A stretch of DNA of 46,774 bases from Clostridiales bacterium (GTDB lineage: Bacteria > Bacillota > Clostridia > Oscillospirales > Oscillospiraceae). Shown piece after piece: positions 7,041 through 17,100 of the stretch (positions are counted from its first letter, which is position 1; the number at the start of each line of letters is the position of its first letter). The notes beneath the pieces were generated by a model, which was not told where the DNA came from, did no database searches, and was given only the letters and a program-made list of their open reading frames with translations. The position numbers and the translations under genes are program-made. The stretch lies in NCBI GenBank assembly GCA_022764045.1, contig JALERU010000003.1, positions 1 through 46,774 of the forward strand, written 5' to 3'.

Positions 7041-7691
7041 TCAACCTGCATCCTCCTCCAACCCCGGCTCTACCATGGCCAAAGCGCCCCCCAGGAGGGT
7101 GGTGTCCAGCCAGAGGGCCAGGTCGATGATCTTCTCCTCCCCCTCGTCCAGCACAGTGCACAGGAGAACATCCTCCCCCTCGGTCATGGCGATGAGGGGG
7201 ACCCAGTGCCAGCTGTCCAGATTTTTCAGGGCCCCGTTGGAGAAGTTGAGAAAGGCCACCGGGCAGTCGGCGGACAGGGCCCGGGCGATGAAGTCCCGGC
7301 ACTGGTCCGGGTCAGGCCGGCCGGGCCGGCGGGCGGGGACCTCCAAGATCCGGCCCCGGAGGACGCAGCCCCGGGACAGGGCGAAGCTCCGGCAGCCCAG
7401 CACCAGGCTCTCGGGCTGGTCCAGCCCCCGGGCGCCGGGGGTCACATAGCGCCAGACCTCCTCCATATAGGCCCGGAAGCCCGCCTGGACCTGCCCCGCC
7501 ACCGGGGCCATGGGGGCCAGGGAGGGGTGGGCGGCGGCCAGATAGGACAGCAGGGTAGCGGCGGTGGTGGGGCCGCAGCCCGCCCGGCGCTGCCAGACGT
7601 CCCGGTACCAGTCCTGGGTGCCGCCGCGATACTGCTCCTCCTGGGGGCCGGTGATGGTGAAGAATTCCGGGTGGGTCAGGCTGTATGGCAT
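7041..7691 (-). CDS. C39-like cysteine peptidase-fold protein
   Basis: 216 residues. I chose the ATG at 7691 because AAGGAGG lies 7 nt upstream; the 15-residue longer frame reads out of a repeat element. A GCGPTTAATLLSYL helix (Cys39) and a SWHWVPLIAM strand (His162) match the catalytic Cys and His of the C39-like papain fold (BtrH/peptidase_C39_2 group). There is no signal peptide and no fused ABC transporter, so this is not a bacteriocin exporter; it is probably a cytosolic peptidase or acyl-processing enzyme. No obvious partner: the upstream gamma-CA gene is separated by a hairpin and a MITE-like element. Fold moderately sure, activity unknown. Confidence 0.65.
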   Translation of the reverse strand: MPYSLTHPEFFTITGPQEEQYRGGTQDWYRDVWQRRAGCGPTTAATLLSYLAAAHPSLAPMAPVAGQVQAGFRAYMEEVWRYVTPGARGLDQPESLVLGCRSFALSRGCVLRGRILEVPARRPGRPDPDQCRDFIARALSADCPVAFLNFSNGALKNLDSWHWVPLIAMTEGEDVLLCTVLDEGEEKIIDLALWLDTTLLGGALAMVEPGLEEDAG

Positions 7692-7709
7692 GGGAGATCC
7701 TCCTTTTCC

Positions 7710-7834
7710 TACTAATTCCTGATGAAATGCTTTCATCAGGAATACGGCGCGTACCGCGCCTGGAATCAGCCCATAGGGCTGATTCTCCGTCTCATCTATT
7801 TCAAAAATTAAATTTTTTAATTGAGAAATAGTAT
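7710..7834. mobile_element. Family 4 MITE-like hairpin chain, copy X
   Basis: 125 bp with TACTAATTCCTGATG at one end and, read inward on the other strand, ATACTATTTCTCAATT. It is built of four stacked hairpins, including a perfect 13-bp stem (7715-7727 with 7731-7743), GAATCAGCCC with GGGCTGATTC, and an AT-rich stem framed by CTATTTC/GAAATAG. There is no coding capacity. Related to the element at 30408-30578. Confidence 0.6.
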
Positions 7835-7842
7835 CAAAGAAT

Positions 7843-7870
7843 GCAGGGGGCGGAATGCTCCGCCCCCTGC
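7843..7870 (-). terminator. Terminator of the serA-gamma-CA unit
   Basis: A perfect 12-bp GC stem (7843-7854 with 7859-7870) with a 4-nt loop, followed on the minus strand by ATTCTTTGA. It lies 25 bp after the stop at 7896. Confidence 0.7.
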
Positions 7871-7895
7871 TGTGGTTGGGTCATTGGATGGGCGG

Positions 7896-8393
7896 TCAGC
7901 CCTGGTTTTCGGGGTCGGCCATTCCCTTGGCCATCAGGTTCAGATAGCCCATGGAGTTTTCCACGGTGCTGGCCACATCCTCGTCGGTGAGGGTCCTCTT
8001 CACCTTGGCGGGGATGCCCACCACCAGGCTTTTGGGGGGCACGATGGTGCCGGCGCCCACCACGGCGCCCGCCCCGACGATGGAGCCCGCGCCGATGACG
8101 GCGTGGTCCAGCACCACGGCATTCATGCCGATGAGGGCTTTGTCCTCCACGGTGCAGCCGTGGAGAATGGCCCCGTGGCCCACGGTGACGTATTCGCCCA
8201 CGGTGACGTGGTTGCCCTCGTCCCCGTGGAGGACGCAGTTGTCTTGGATGTTGCTGGCCTTGCCGATGGTGATGGACTCCTGGTCCGCCCGCAGGACGGC
8301 GTTGTACCAGATGTTGGCCTGCTCGCCAATGGTCACGTCCCCCCGGACCACGGCCCCGGGGGCCACCCAGGCGGTGGGATGGATCTTTGCCAT
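7896..8393 (-). CDS. Gamma-carbonic anhydrase-like hexapeptide-repeat protein
   Basis: 165 residues starting MAKIHPTAWVAPGAVVRGDV; AAGGAGG lies 8 nt before the ATG and overlaps the end of serA. Left-handed beta-helix hexapeptide repeats run through the protein, closed by a C-terminal helix. The three His ligands of the gamma-CA metal site are in place: VLHGD and VGHGAILHG. The YrdA/PaaY/gamma-CA group includes true carbonic anhydrases and proteins of unknown use. Translation is linked to serA (10-bp gap). Fold certain; enzyme activity likely but unproven. Confidence 0.88.
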   Translation of the reverse strand: MAKIHPTAWVAPGAVVRGDVTIGEQANIWYNAVLRADQESITIGKASNIQDNCVLHGDEGNHVTVGEYVTVGHGAILHGCTVEDKALIGMNAVVLDHAVIGAGSIVGAGAVVGAGTIVPPKSLVVGIPAKVKRTLTDEDVASTVENSMGYLNLMAKGMADPENQG

Positions 8394-8403
8394 GGAGCCC
8401 TCC

Positions 8404-9540
8404 TTACTTGGCCAGCACGCGGACTCGCAGGACGCCGGGGATGGCGGCGATGGCGGCAGAATCCACGTCGGCGTCGGTGTCCAGCAGGTAGTAGGCATAC
8501 TCACCCCGGGTGTTGGAGGCGGAGGCCACAGCGGGCACAGCGGCGGCAATGGCGGCGGCGTCCGCCCCCTTGGCGATGACGCAGACCCGGTTCTTGGCGG
8601 CCCGGGCCATGGTCAGCACGGGGAGGTTCACGGAGTTGACGATGTTGCCGTTGTCCAGGTAGTCCTTCACCTGGCGGGCGGCCATCATGGCGCAGTTGTC
8701 TTCGCTCTCGGGGGTGGAGGCGCCCAGGTGGGGGATGGCTACCACGCCCTCAATGGCGGCGGTGTCGCTGTTGGGGAAGTCGGTGACATAGGCGGCGCAC
8801 TTGCCGGAGGCCATGGCGGCCTTCAGGGCCTCGGTGTCCACCAGCTCGCCCCGGGCCAGGTTCACGATGCGCACGCCGTCCTTCATGGCGGCGAAGGCGG
8901 CCTCGTTGATGGTCCCCTTGGTGTCGGGGGTCATGGGCAGGTGGAGGGAGATATAGTCAGCCTTGGCATAGAGCTCGTCCAGGGTGGCGACGATCTCCGC
9001 GCCGGGCTTCAGGTTCAGGGCGTTCTTAACGGAGAGATAGGGGTCATAGCCCACGATCTTCATGCCCAGGCTCTCAGCGGCGTTGGCTACCAGCACGCCG
9101 ATGGCGCCCAGGCCCACCACGCCCAGGGTCTTGCCCTGGATCTCGGGGCCCACATAGGCGGACTTGCCCTTTTCCACCACGGCGGCCACGTCGGCGCCGG
9201 CGGCGGACTGCTCCTTCACCCAGGTGATGCCCTGGGAGATTTTCCGGGAGGCCAGCAGCAGGGCGGCGATGGTGAGCTCCTTCACGCCGTTGGCGTTGGC
9301 GCCGGGGGTGTTGAAGACCACCACGCCGGCGTCGGCGGCGCGGTCCAGGGGGATGTTGTTGACCCCGGCGCCAGCCCGGGCGATGCACTGGAGCTCGGCG
9401 GGGAAGTCATAGTCGTGGAGCTTGGCGGAGCGGACGAGAATGGCGTCCTCGTGCTCCATGGTGTCGCTGATCTCGAAGCGGTCGTCCAGTTCGGCCAGGC
9501 CGATCTTGGAGATCTTATTCATGGTTTTCACATGATACAT
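8404..9540 (-). CDS. serA: D-3-phosphoglycerate dehydrogenase
   Basis: 378 residues. The NAD-binding Rossmann motif is GLGAIGVLVANAAESLG; catalytic Arg in NLARGELVD and catalytic His in IPHLGASTPESEDN follow family order. A short ACT domain ends the chain (EYAYYLLDTDADVDSAAIA), the usual serine-feedback module. It catalyses the first step of serine synthesis, with serC upstream on the same strand. AAAGGA lies 11 nt before the ATG. The 598 bp between serC and serA is filled with repeats, so whether they share a transcript is unclear. No phosphoserine phosphatase gene is in the window. Confidence 0.95.
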   Translation of the reverse strand: MYHVKTMNKISKIGLAELDDRFEISDTMEHEDAILVRSAKLHDYDFPAELQCIARAGAGVNNIPLDRAADAGVVVFNTPGANANGVKELTIAALLLASRKISQGITWVKEQSAAGADVAAVVEKGKSAYVGPEIQGKTLGVVGLGAIGVLVANAAESLGMKIVGYDPYLSVKNALNLKPGAEIVATLDELYAKADYISLHLPMTPDTKGTINEAAFAAMKDGVRIVNLARGELVDTEALKAAMASGKCAAYVTDFPNSDTAAIEGVVAIPHLGASTPESEDNCAMMAARQVKDYLDNGNIVNSVNLPVLTMARAAKNRVCVIAKGADAAAIAAAVPAVASASNTRGEYAYYLLDTDADVDSAAIAAIPGVLRVRVLAK

Positions 9541-9629
9541 GGAAAAACAGTCCTTTCAATGTTTGGTTGGGGGGCGGCCCCGGAGGGGCCGGGATGGGCG
9601 TAGGAGCAGGCTGCTCCGTGAGGGCGCCT

Positions 9630-9702
9630 GGGACGCGCTAAGAGCCGGGCTGCGCCCGGTTGCTCGCTTCCATGGCGCCTGCGGCCCTCTCATTGGCAGG
9701 CC
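9630..9702 (-). repeat. Family 3 repeat, copy 1
   Basis: It contains GCTAAGAGCCGGGCTGCGCC, GGTTGCTCGCTTCCATGG and CGCCTGCGG, the reverse of the core seen at 18133-18187 and 38531-38593. Flanking bases 9703-9780 are GC-rich and hold no gene that I can support. Confidence 0.7.
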
Positions 9703-9779
9703 GTCTATGGCGCGCCTGCCGGCTCAGCGCGCGGGGGCGTGGGTGGGTCTATTACTAACGCCGTGAGGCCCTCAAGGCT

Positions 9780-9926
9780 CGCCCTCATCCGACCCGGCCC
9801 CTACGGGTCCGGCCCACCTTCCCCCCCAGGGGAAGGCGCTGGCGGGCCCTGAACGATATCCTTTCCCTTTACGGAAGGCTTCCCCTCGGGGGGAAGCTGT
9901 CAGCGCAGCTGACTGATGAGGGGGCG
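9780..9926 (-). repeat. Family 1 repeat, copy B (inverted)
   Basis: The only full copy in reverse orientation: it runs from GATGAGGGGGCG (9915-9926) leftward to CGCCCTCATCCGAC (9780). It keeps the GTCAGC-TGC-GCTGAC and GCTTCCCC/GGGGAAGC hairpins but has a shorter, different centre. Confidence 0.82.
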
Positions 9927-9975
9927 ATGTGGAGTATCAATGGGTAGAAGGATACCGTTGCCACCTCCCCCTAAA

Positions 9976-10146
9976 AGCGTCGCAGACTTCCGCCGCCCGC
10001 AGGCGGCGGAACAAAACCCAATCATTTTTTCGCCGGCTCCGCCGGTGAAAAAATTCCTCTCAGCCCGAGCGTGCCTGGCTCCGCCAGGCGCGGGTCGGGC
10101 TGCTATCCCCTAAAATTGAGAGCCCAGCGCAGCGGGTCTCAATTTT
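9976..10146 (-). repeat. Family 2 four-hairpin element at the serC stop
   Basis: In serC orientation. Hairpin 1 has stem AAAATTGAGA/TCTCAATTTT (10137-10146 with 10112-10121) capped by CCCGCTGCGCTGGGC. The serC TGA stop is inside its first arm. Next come the AGCCCGA/TCGGGCT hairpin, the TTTTTTCACCGGC/GCCGGCGAAAAAA hairpin, and a perfect 10-bp stem around a TGCG tetraloop. The element ends GTCTGCGACGCT. Confidence 0.88.
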
Positions 10147-11224
10147 CTTTATCAAATTTCTGGATAAACTCGCACAGCTTCTCCACACCCTCAACAGGCA
10201 TAGCGTTGTAGATGGAAGCGCGCATCCCGCCCACGGAGCGGTGGCCCTTCAGGTTGGTGAAGCCCTGCTTCACAGACTCGGCCACGAACTTGGCGTCCAG
10301 GTCGTCGTTGCCGGTGCGGAAGGTGACGTTCATAAAGGAACGGGAGCCCTTCTCAGCGGCCACGGTGAAGAGCTTGGAGTTGTCCAGCACGTCATAGAGC
10401 ATGTTGGCCTTGTGGATGTTGACCTTCTCCACGGCGGTCAGACCGCCCACGCTCTCCACCCAGTCGCAGACCAGGCCGAGGATGTAGATGGGCCAGCAGG
10501 GGGGCGTGTTGTACATGGAGTCCTTGTCGATCATGTTTTTGTAGTTCATGATGGCGGGGGTGATGGGCATCTCGTGGCCGGCCAGCTCTTCCTTGATGAT
10601 GACGATGGTCAGACCAGCGGGGGCCAGGTTCTTCTGGGCGCCGGCGTAGATGATGCCGTACTTGCTCACGTCGATGGGGCGGGACATGATGTCGGAGGAC
10701 ATGTCGCAGACCAGGGGCACGGAGCCGGTCTCGGGGACATACTGCCACTGGGTACCCTCGATGGTGTTGTTGGAGCAGTAGTGGAAGTAGGAGGCGTCGG
10801 GGGAGAGGGTGAGCTGATCCTGGGAGGGGATGTAGGTCCACTTGCGGTCCTCGGAGGAAGCGGCCACCACGGCCTCGCCGTACTTCTTGGCTTCCTTGTG
10901 GGCGTTGTTGGCGAAGTTGCCGGTGCGGGCGTAGTCGGCCTTGCCGGTCTTGCCCATCAGGTTCAGGGGGACCATTGCGAACTGCATGGTGGCGCCGCCC
11001 TGGAGGAAGAGGACCTTGTAGCCCTCGGGCACACCCAGCAGCTTGCGGAACTTGGCCTGGGTGTCGTCAAAGATCTTCTGGAAAACCTTGGACCGGTGGC
11101 TCATTTCCATCACGGACATACCGGAGCCGCCGTAGTTGGTGATCTCCGCGCCAGCCCGCTGGAGAACCTCCAGAGGCAGCATGGAAGGACCTGCAGAAAA
11201 GTTAAAAACGCGATCGTTTGCCAT
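10139..11224 (-). CDS. serC: Phosphoserine aminotransferase
   Basis: 361 residues starting MANDRVFNFSAGPSMLP. The fold-type I aminotransferase features of SerC are present: LFLQGGATMQFAMVPLNL, the PLP lysine in YAGAQKNLAPAGLTI, and HRSVGGMRASIYNA near the end. It converts 3-phosphohydroxypyruvate and glutamate to phosphoserine, the step after SerA. Promoter at 11301-11329. The stop codon lies inside the first stem of a family 2 element, so the last two codons also form RNA structure. Confidence 0.96.
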   Translation of the reverse strand: MANDRVFNFSAGPSMLPLEVLQRAGAEITNYGGSGMSVMEMSHRSKVFQKIFDDTQAKFRKLLGVPEGYKVLFLQGGATMQFAMVPLNLMGKTGKADYARTGNFANNAHKEAKKYGEAVVAASSEDRKWTYIPSQDQLTLSPDASYFHYCSNNTIEGTQWQYVPETGSVPLVCDMSSDIMSRPIDVSKYGIIYAGAQKNLAPAGLTIVIIKEELAGHEMPITPAIMNYKNMIDKDSMYNTPPCWPIYILGLVCDWVESVGGLTAVEKVNIHKANMLYDVLDNSKLFTVAAEKGSRSFMNVTFRTGNDDLDAKFVAESVKQGFTNLKGHRSVGGMRASIYNAMPVEGVEKLCEFIQKFDKEN

Positions 11225-11300
11225 AAGAGAAAACCCCTTTCTAATGTTAGGCGATTGACTCCTTGCTATGAAGCGGCGGCGCTAATCACCCATTTTGTCT

Positions 11301-11329
11301 ATTATATCCGCCTGAACCGAAACCGTCAA
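11301..11329 (-). promoter_or_regulatory. serC promoter
   Basis: Minus-strand TTGACG (complement of 11324-11329), 17 bp, perfect TATAAT (complement of 11301-11306). The leader is about 70 nt with no visible riboswitch or T-box. The rest of 11225-11444 holds the thiolase terminator and no gene. Confidence 0.82.
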
Positions 11330-11407
11330 GCAGAAGGCGGGGCTTTTGGGGAAATTTGGGAGGAAGGAAAAAACCCAGGGCACGGCGGTGCACCGCGCCC
11401 TGAGGCA

Positions 11408-11440
11408 AAAGAAAGGCGGCGGCCCAACCGGGCCGCCGCC
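11408..11440 (-). terminator. Intrinsic terminator downstream of thiolase and its family 2 element
   Basis: A perfect 11-bp stem GGCGGCGGCCC/GGGCCGCCGCC (11415-11425 with 11430-11440), followed on the minus strand by TTTCTTTTG. It lies beyond the family 2 element, which is therefore transcribed with the thiolase mRNA. Confidence 0.82.
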
Positions 11441-11444
11441 GAAA

Positions 11445-11613
11445 AGCTTCGCAGAATTTCTTCCGCCGCAGCGGAAGAAAGGGAATCAAATCATTTTTTT
11501 GCTGGCTTTGCCAGTAAAAAAATTCTTCTCAGTCCGAGCGTGCCAGCTCCGCTGGCGCGGTTCGGACTGCAATCCCCCAAATTTTGGAGCCCAGCGAAGC
11601 GGGTCCAAAATTT
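11445..11613 (-). repeat. Family 2 four-hairpin element after thiolase
   Basis: Hairpin 1 stem AAATTTTGGA/TCCAAAATTT begins 6 nt after the stop. Hairpin 2 has AGTCCGA/TCGGACT and hairpin 3 TACTGGC/GCCAGCA, each with paired changes against the other copies. Hairpin 4 is TTTCTTCCGC-TGCG-GCGGAAGAAA. Confidence 0.88.
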
Positions 11614-11619
11614 CTTACC

Positions 11620-12876
<1,257 letters not shown>

Positions 12877-12936
12877 GGTAGATCGTACCTCCAAAAAAAT
12901 TTACAAGGTAAGCATAAAGCATACATTTACCGCAAC

Positions 12937-12965
12937 ATTATACTTGCCGCGCCTGCAAAAATCAA
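12937..12965 (-). promoter_or_regulatory. Thiolase promoter
   Basis: Minus-strand TTGATT (complement of 12960-12965), 17 bp, perfect TATAAT (complement of 12937-12942). Confidence 0.78.
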
Positions 12966-12975
12966 CTGTATTTTT

Positions 12976-12995
12976 GAAAAAAACCGTGGTTTTTC
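12976..12995 (-). terminator. Terminator of the mfd-acyltransferase unit
   Basis: A short stem AAAAACC/GGTTTTT (12979-12985 with 12988-12994) whose minus-strand end runs into seven T's, about 65 bp after the stop at 13060. Confidence 0.6.
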
Positions 12996-13059
12996 AATAT
13001 TTTCCGGTGGACGGCGGAAAGAGGCCGCCACAGGAACGGGAGGAAGGGGGACTGCCCTC

Positions 13060-14121
13060 TCACCCCAGCGCCCGGCCCACAGCCCGCCGGGCGGTTTTCG
13101 CTGCCAGCCTCAGGAGAACCGCCACCACCAGGGACAGGAAAAAGGTGGCGGCAAAGAGGAGGAGCATGCCGGACATCCCCGCGGAAAACCGGGGGAAGGG
13201 GCGGAGAAAATAGAGGACCAGCACGTGGTTGTAATAGATCCCCATGGAGTGGGCGGAGAGAAACCTGGTCAGGCCCTCTGCCGCCGCCCAGCGGCCCAGC
13301 CCCTGCCACACCGCCAGGGCGCACAGAAAGACCAGGGGGGTGACAAACAGCAGGGCGGGCTTCACCGCGTGGATGGCGCCGGTGTGCTTGGCGTCGGCTA
13401 CATATAGAATCAGGGTGACCGCCCCGGTGGCCAGCAGGGCGGGGGCGGTCCGGCCGCAGAAGGAAGACAGTGTTTCCAGCCGGGCCGGGGTCAGGCACAT
13501 CCCCGCCACGAAATAAAAGCTCCAGGTGGGGAAGAGGAGCCACAGGTAGGAATTGGAACAGGCCGGCAGGACCCCGGCGAACTGCCAGTAAAAGCCCCCC
13601 TGGCACACCAGGCTCAGGGCCAGGCTCCACACAAAGCACTGGCCCGGGGCCCGGTCCACCCACTTTTTCAGCAGGGGGTAGAGGAGATAACACTGGAGGA
13701 TGATGGGGATAAAATAGAGCTGGGCCGCAGGTTCTCCGGTGAGCAAGACGGTGAGAACCCGCCGGGGGTCCCCCAACTGCCCGGCCAAAACCGCCGGGTC
13801 AAAGCTGCAGTTTCGCAGCCAATAGACCAGGCACCAGAAGAGGTAGGGGGGCAGGATTCGCTTGGCCCGGTCCTTATAAAAAGCCGGCCAGGAGAGGTCC
13901 TTTTGCCCCAGGCCCAGGGAGAGCCCCGAAAGAAAGAGAAACAGGGGCACGCAGAACCGGGCGGCCTGGTTGAGGAAAAAGGCCAGGTTGATCCCCCAGA
14001 GGGTCGCGCCGCTCTCGGCGTTTACATAGGTGCTGGTCACATGGATCAGGATGACGGCCACCATGGCGATGACCCGGGCAAAGTCCACGCTGGACAGGCG
14101 GGTGGCGGTGGGCACAGACAT
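13060..14121 (-). CDS. Acyltransferase 3 family membrane protein
   Basis: 353 residues with about ten hydrophobic segments. The family signature is at the N-terminus: SSVDFARVIAMVAVILIHVT, with the conserved His in the first membrane helix. Typical acyltransferase-3 proteins O-acetylate sugars of wall or exopolysaccharides; substrates vary widely. AAAGGAG lies before the ATG. It begins 18 bp after the mfd stop, so it is the last gene of the mfd unit. The substrate cannot be told from the sequence. Confidence 0.88.
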   Translation of the reverse strand: MSVPTATRLSSVDFARVIAMVAVILIHVTSTYVNAESGATLWGINLAFFLNQAARFCVPLFLFLSGLSLGLGQKDLSWPAFYKDRAKRILPPYLFWCLVYWLRNCSFDPAVLAGQLGDPRRVLTVLLTGEPAAQLYFIPIILQCYLLYPLLKKWVDRAPGQCFVWSLALSLVCQGGFYWQFAGVLPACSNSYLWLLFPTWSFYFVAGMCLTPARLETLSSFCGRTAPALLATGAVTLILYVADAKHTGAIHAVKPALLFVTPLVFLCALAVWQGLGRWAAAEGLTRFLSAHSMGIYYNHVLVLYFLRPFPRFSAGMSGMLLLFAATFFLSLVVAVLLRLAAKTARRAVGRALG

Positions 14122-14139
14122 AGAAACTCCTTTCGGGGG

Positions 14140-17100
14140 TTACGGGGCGGTGGGCTCCGCCCCCTGGAAGTCGGCCAGGACGATGCCCGCCAGCTTCAGC
14201 ACGTTGTCCCCTTTTTTCAGGCGCAGAGCCAGATAGGGCTTTTCCCCGGCGTTGAAGAGCAGGCGGCCCTTGTATTTTTCCAGGCCGCACACCGCCGCCA
14301 CCCGGGCAAAGTCGGGCTTGGGCAGGGATAGGCGGAGGGAGCCCTCTTTCTGGGCCAGCTCCGTGATCCCCAGGCTGGCGGCCCGGGCCCGGAGCAGGGC
14401 GATAGCAATGAGGTTCGTGACCCCCACGGGGGGATCGCCGTAGCGGTCGATGAGCTCGTCGGTGATGTCGTCCCCCTCCTCCTGGGTGCGCACCCGGGCG
14501 ATGCGGCGGTAGAGGTCCATCCGCTGCTCGGGGGCGGAGATATACCCGTCGGGGATGGCGGCGGGGACGGAGAAGTCGGCGGTGCAGTGGGTCTGCTGGG
14601 CCGGGGCCTTGCCCTGCTCCTCCAGCACGGCCTCCTCCAGCAGGCGGAGGTAGAGGTCGTAGCCCACGCTCATGAGGAACCCCGACTGCTCGGGCCCCAG
14701 CAGGTTTCCGGCCCCCCGGATCTCCAGATCCCGCATGGCGATCTTAAAGCCCGAGCCGAAGGCGGCGTACTCCCGGATGGCGGACAGCCGCTTGGACTGG
14801 TCCTCGGTGAGGACCTTGCTGGGCCGGTAGGTGAGATAGGCCGAGGCCCGGCGGGTGGACCGGCCCACCCGGCCCCGGAGCTGGTGGAGCTGGGCCAGGC
14901 CGAAGGTCTCGGCGTTTTCGATGATGAGGGTGTTCACGTTGGGCAGGTCAATGCCCGTCTCGATGATGGTGGTGCAGACCAGGATGTCCAGTTCCCCGTC
15001 GGTCATCTGGCTCATGATGTCCCCCAGCTGCTCCTGGTCCATCTTCCCGTGGGCGGTGGCGATGCGGGCCTCCTCCCCCACCAGGGTGCGGAGCTTGGCG
15101 GCGGTGCGGTCGATGGTCTCGGTGCGGTTGTGGAGGTAGTAGACCTGGCCGCCCCGGTCCAGCTCCCGGCGGATGGCGTCGGCCAGGACCCCCCAGTCGT
15201 GCTCCAGCACATAGGTCTGGACGGGCTGTCGGTTGGTGGGGGGCTGCTCCAGGGTGGACATGTCCCGCAGGCCCGACAGGGCCATGTTCAGGGTGCGGGG
15301 GATGGGGGTGGCGGAGAGGGTGAGGACGTCCACCTGGCTGGTGAGCTTTTTCAGCTTCTCCTTGTGGCCCACCCCGAAGCGCTGCTCCTCGTCCACCACC
15401 AGAAGCCCTAAGTCCTGAAAGCGGATGTCCTTGCCTAGGAGCTTGTGGGTGCCGATGAGCAGGTCCACTGCCCCCGCCGCCGTCCGGCGGAGGATGTCCC
15501 GGGTCTGGGCGGCGGTGCGGAAGCGGGAGATCATCTCGATCTCCACCGGGAAGTGGGCGAAGCGTTTTAAGGCGGTCATGTAATGCTGCTGGGCCAGCAC
15601 CGTGGTGGGCACCAGCATGGCGGCCTGCTTCCCCTCCAGCACGCACTTCATGATGGCCCGGAAGGCCACCTCGGTCTTGCCGTAGCCCACGTCGCCGCAG
15701 AGGAGGCGGTCCATGGGGACGGGCTTTTCCATGTCGGCCTTGATCTCCGCCGCGCAGCGGAGCTGGTCATCGGTCTCGGGGTAGGGGAAGAGGGCCTCGA
15801 AATCCTTCTGCCAGGGGGTGTCCGGCTGGAAGGCGTGGCCTGCCAGCCGCTGGCGCTGGGCGTAGAGCTGGATGAGGCCCTTGGCCATGTCCTTGGCGGC
15901 CTTTTTGGCTTTGGATTTGGACTTTTCCCACTCGGCGCCCCCCAGCTTGGACAGGCGCTTACGCTGGGGGTCGTCCCCGCCGCCGATGTATTTGGCTACC
16001 AGGTCCAGTTGGAGGGCGGGGACATACAGGGTGTCGGCCCCGGCGAACTGGAGCTTGATGTAGTCCCGGTCGGACCCATCCACCGACATTTTCACCATCC
16101 CCACAAACCGGCCGATGCCGTGGTGCTCGTGGACCACCAGGTCCCCGGGGGCCAGGTCGGTGAAGGACTCCAGCCGCTGGCGGGTGGTGGAGTCCCCCTT
16201 GGGACGCCGGGTCCGGGCCTTCCGGGGGGGCAGGGCCTCCCCCTCGGCCAAGACGGCGAACTTACCGTCGGGGTAGTCAAAGCCCGCCGACAGCCCTCCC
16301 ACGGCGATGGTGATCCGGCCGGGCTCGGGGAGTTCATGCAGGCCCTCGTCCACGGCGGCATAGACCTTCTTCTCCCGGAGCATGGCCTGGAGGGAGTCGG
16401 CCTTCCGCCGGCTGGAGGTGAGGACCACCACGGCGAAGTCCTCCTTTTGATACTGCCGCAGGTCCTCGGTGAGAGCCTCAAAGCTAATCCCATACCCCGC
16501 CAGCTGCCGGGCGGTGAGGGAGAGCAGAAAGGCCGGCGGCACCGGAAGGCCGCCGGTGGTGAAGGAGTCGAAGTAAAGGAGGGGCCTGGGGGCTAGGCCG
16601 GCGCACAAGGCCTCAAAGGTCTGGGCAAACACGGGGTTCTTGGCGGTGAGCAGCCCCTGCTCCAGCAGAGCCGTCACGTCCTCCCCCAACTGCCAGAGGT
16701 AGTTTTTGGCCCGCTCGGCCACCCTTGGGGTGTCGCAGAGCCCCACCAGGGCGTCTTGGGGCAGGAAGTCTGCCGGGGTGGTCACTTGGTCGTAGACCAC
16801 GGGCAGGGCCAGGTCGGGGGGGCCGATGATTTCTTCTCCCTTGGGAGAGATCACCTCCCCGGCGGGGAGGAGGGTGCAGGTCTCCCGCTGGGCGGTCCGC
16901 CGCTGGGTGACGGGGTCGAAGAGCCCCATGGAGTCAATTTCATCCCCCCAGAACTCCATGCGGACGGGGAGGTCCAGGCCGGGGGAGAAGACGTCCAAAA
17001 TGCCCCCCCGCAGGGCAAACTGCCCCACCCCCTCCACCTGGTCACAGCGGGTATAGCCCGCCCGGACCAGGAAGTCGGTGAGGTTCTCCAGTTGGCAGAC

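Noticed and set aside
7041-7691. C39-like protein as a bacteriocin-processing transporter.
   Set aside because: No ABC or membrane domain is fused and no leader-peptide gene is nearby; only the papain-like fold is supported.
7951-9603. A 550-codon plus-strand open frame opposite gamma-CA and serA.
   Set aside because: Composition is Gly/His/Val-rich antisense of a GC-rich gene with no ribosome site or family motif; serA on the other strand has all its catalytic residues.
10030-10065. Hairpin 3 of the family 2 element as an intrinsic terminator.
   Set aside because: In gene direction its stem ends in A's, the T's being on the leading arm; in two copies a proper terminator lies further downstream.
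11225-11300. A riboswitch or T-box in the serC leader.
   Set aside because: The leader is only about 70 nt and I see no T-box sequence, specifier loop or anti-terminator pair.
9976-11613. Family 2 elements as integron attC sites.
   Set aside because: No attC core GTTRRRY, no R/L box arrangement and no integrase; they follow ordinary housekeeping genes rather than cassettes.
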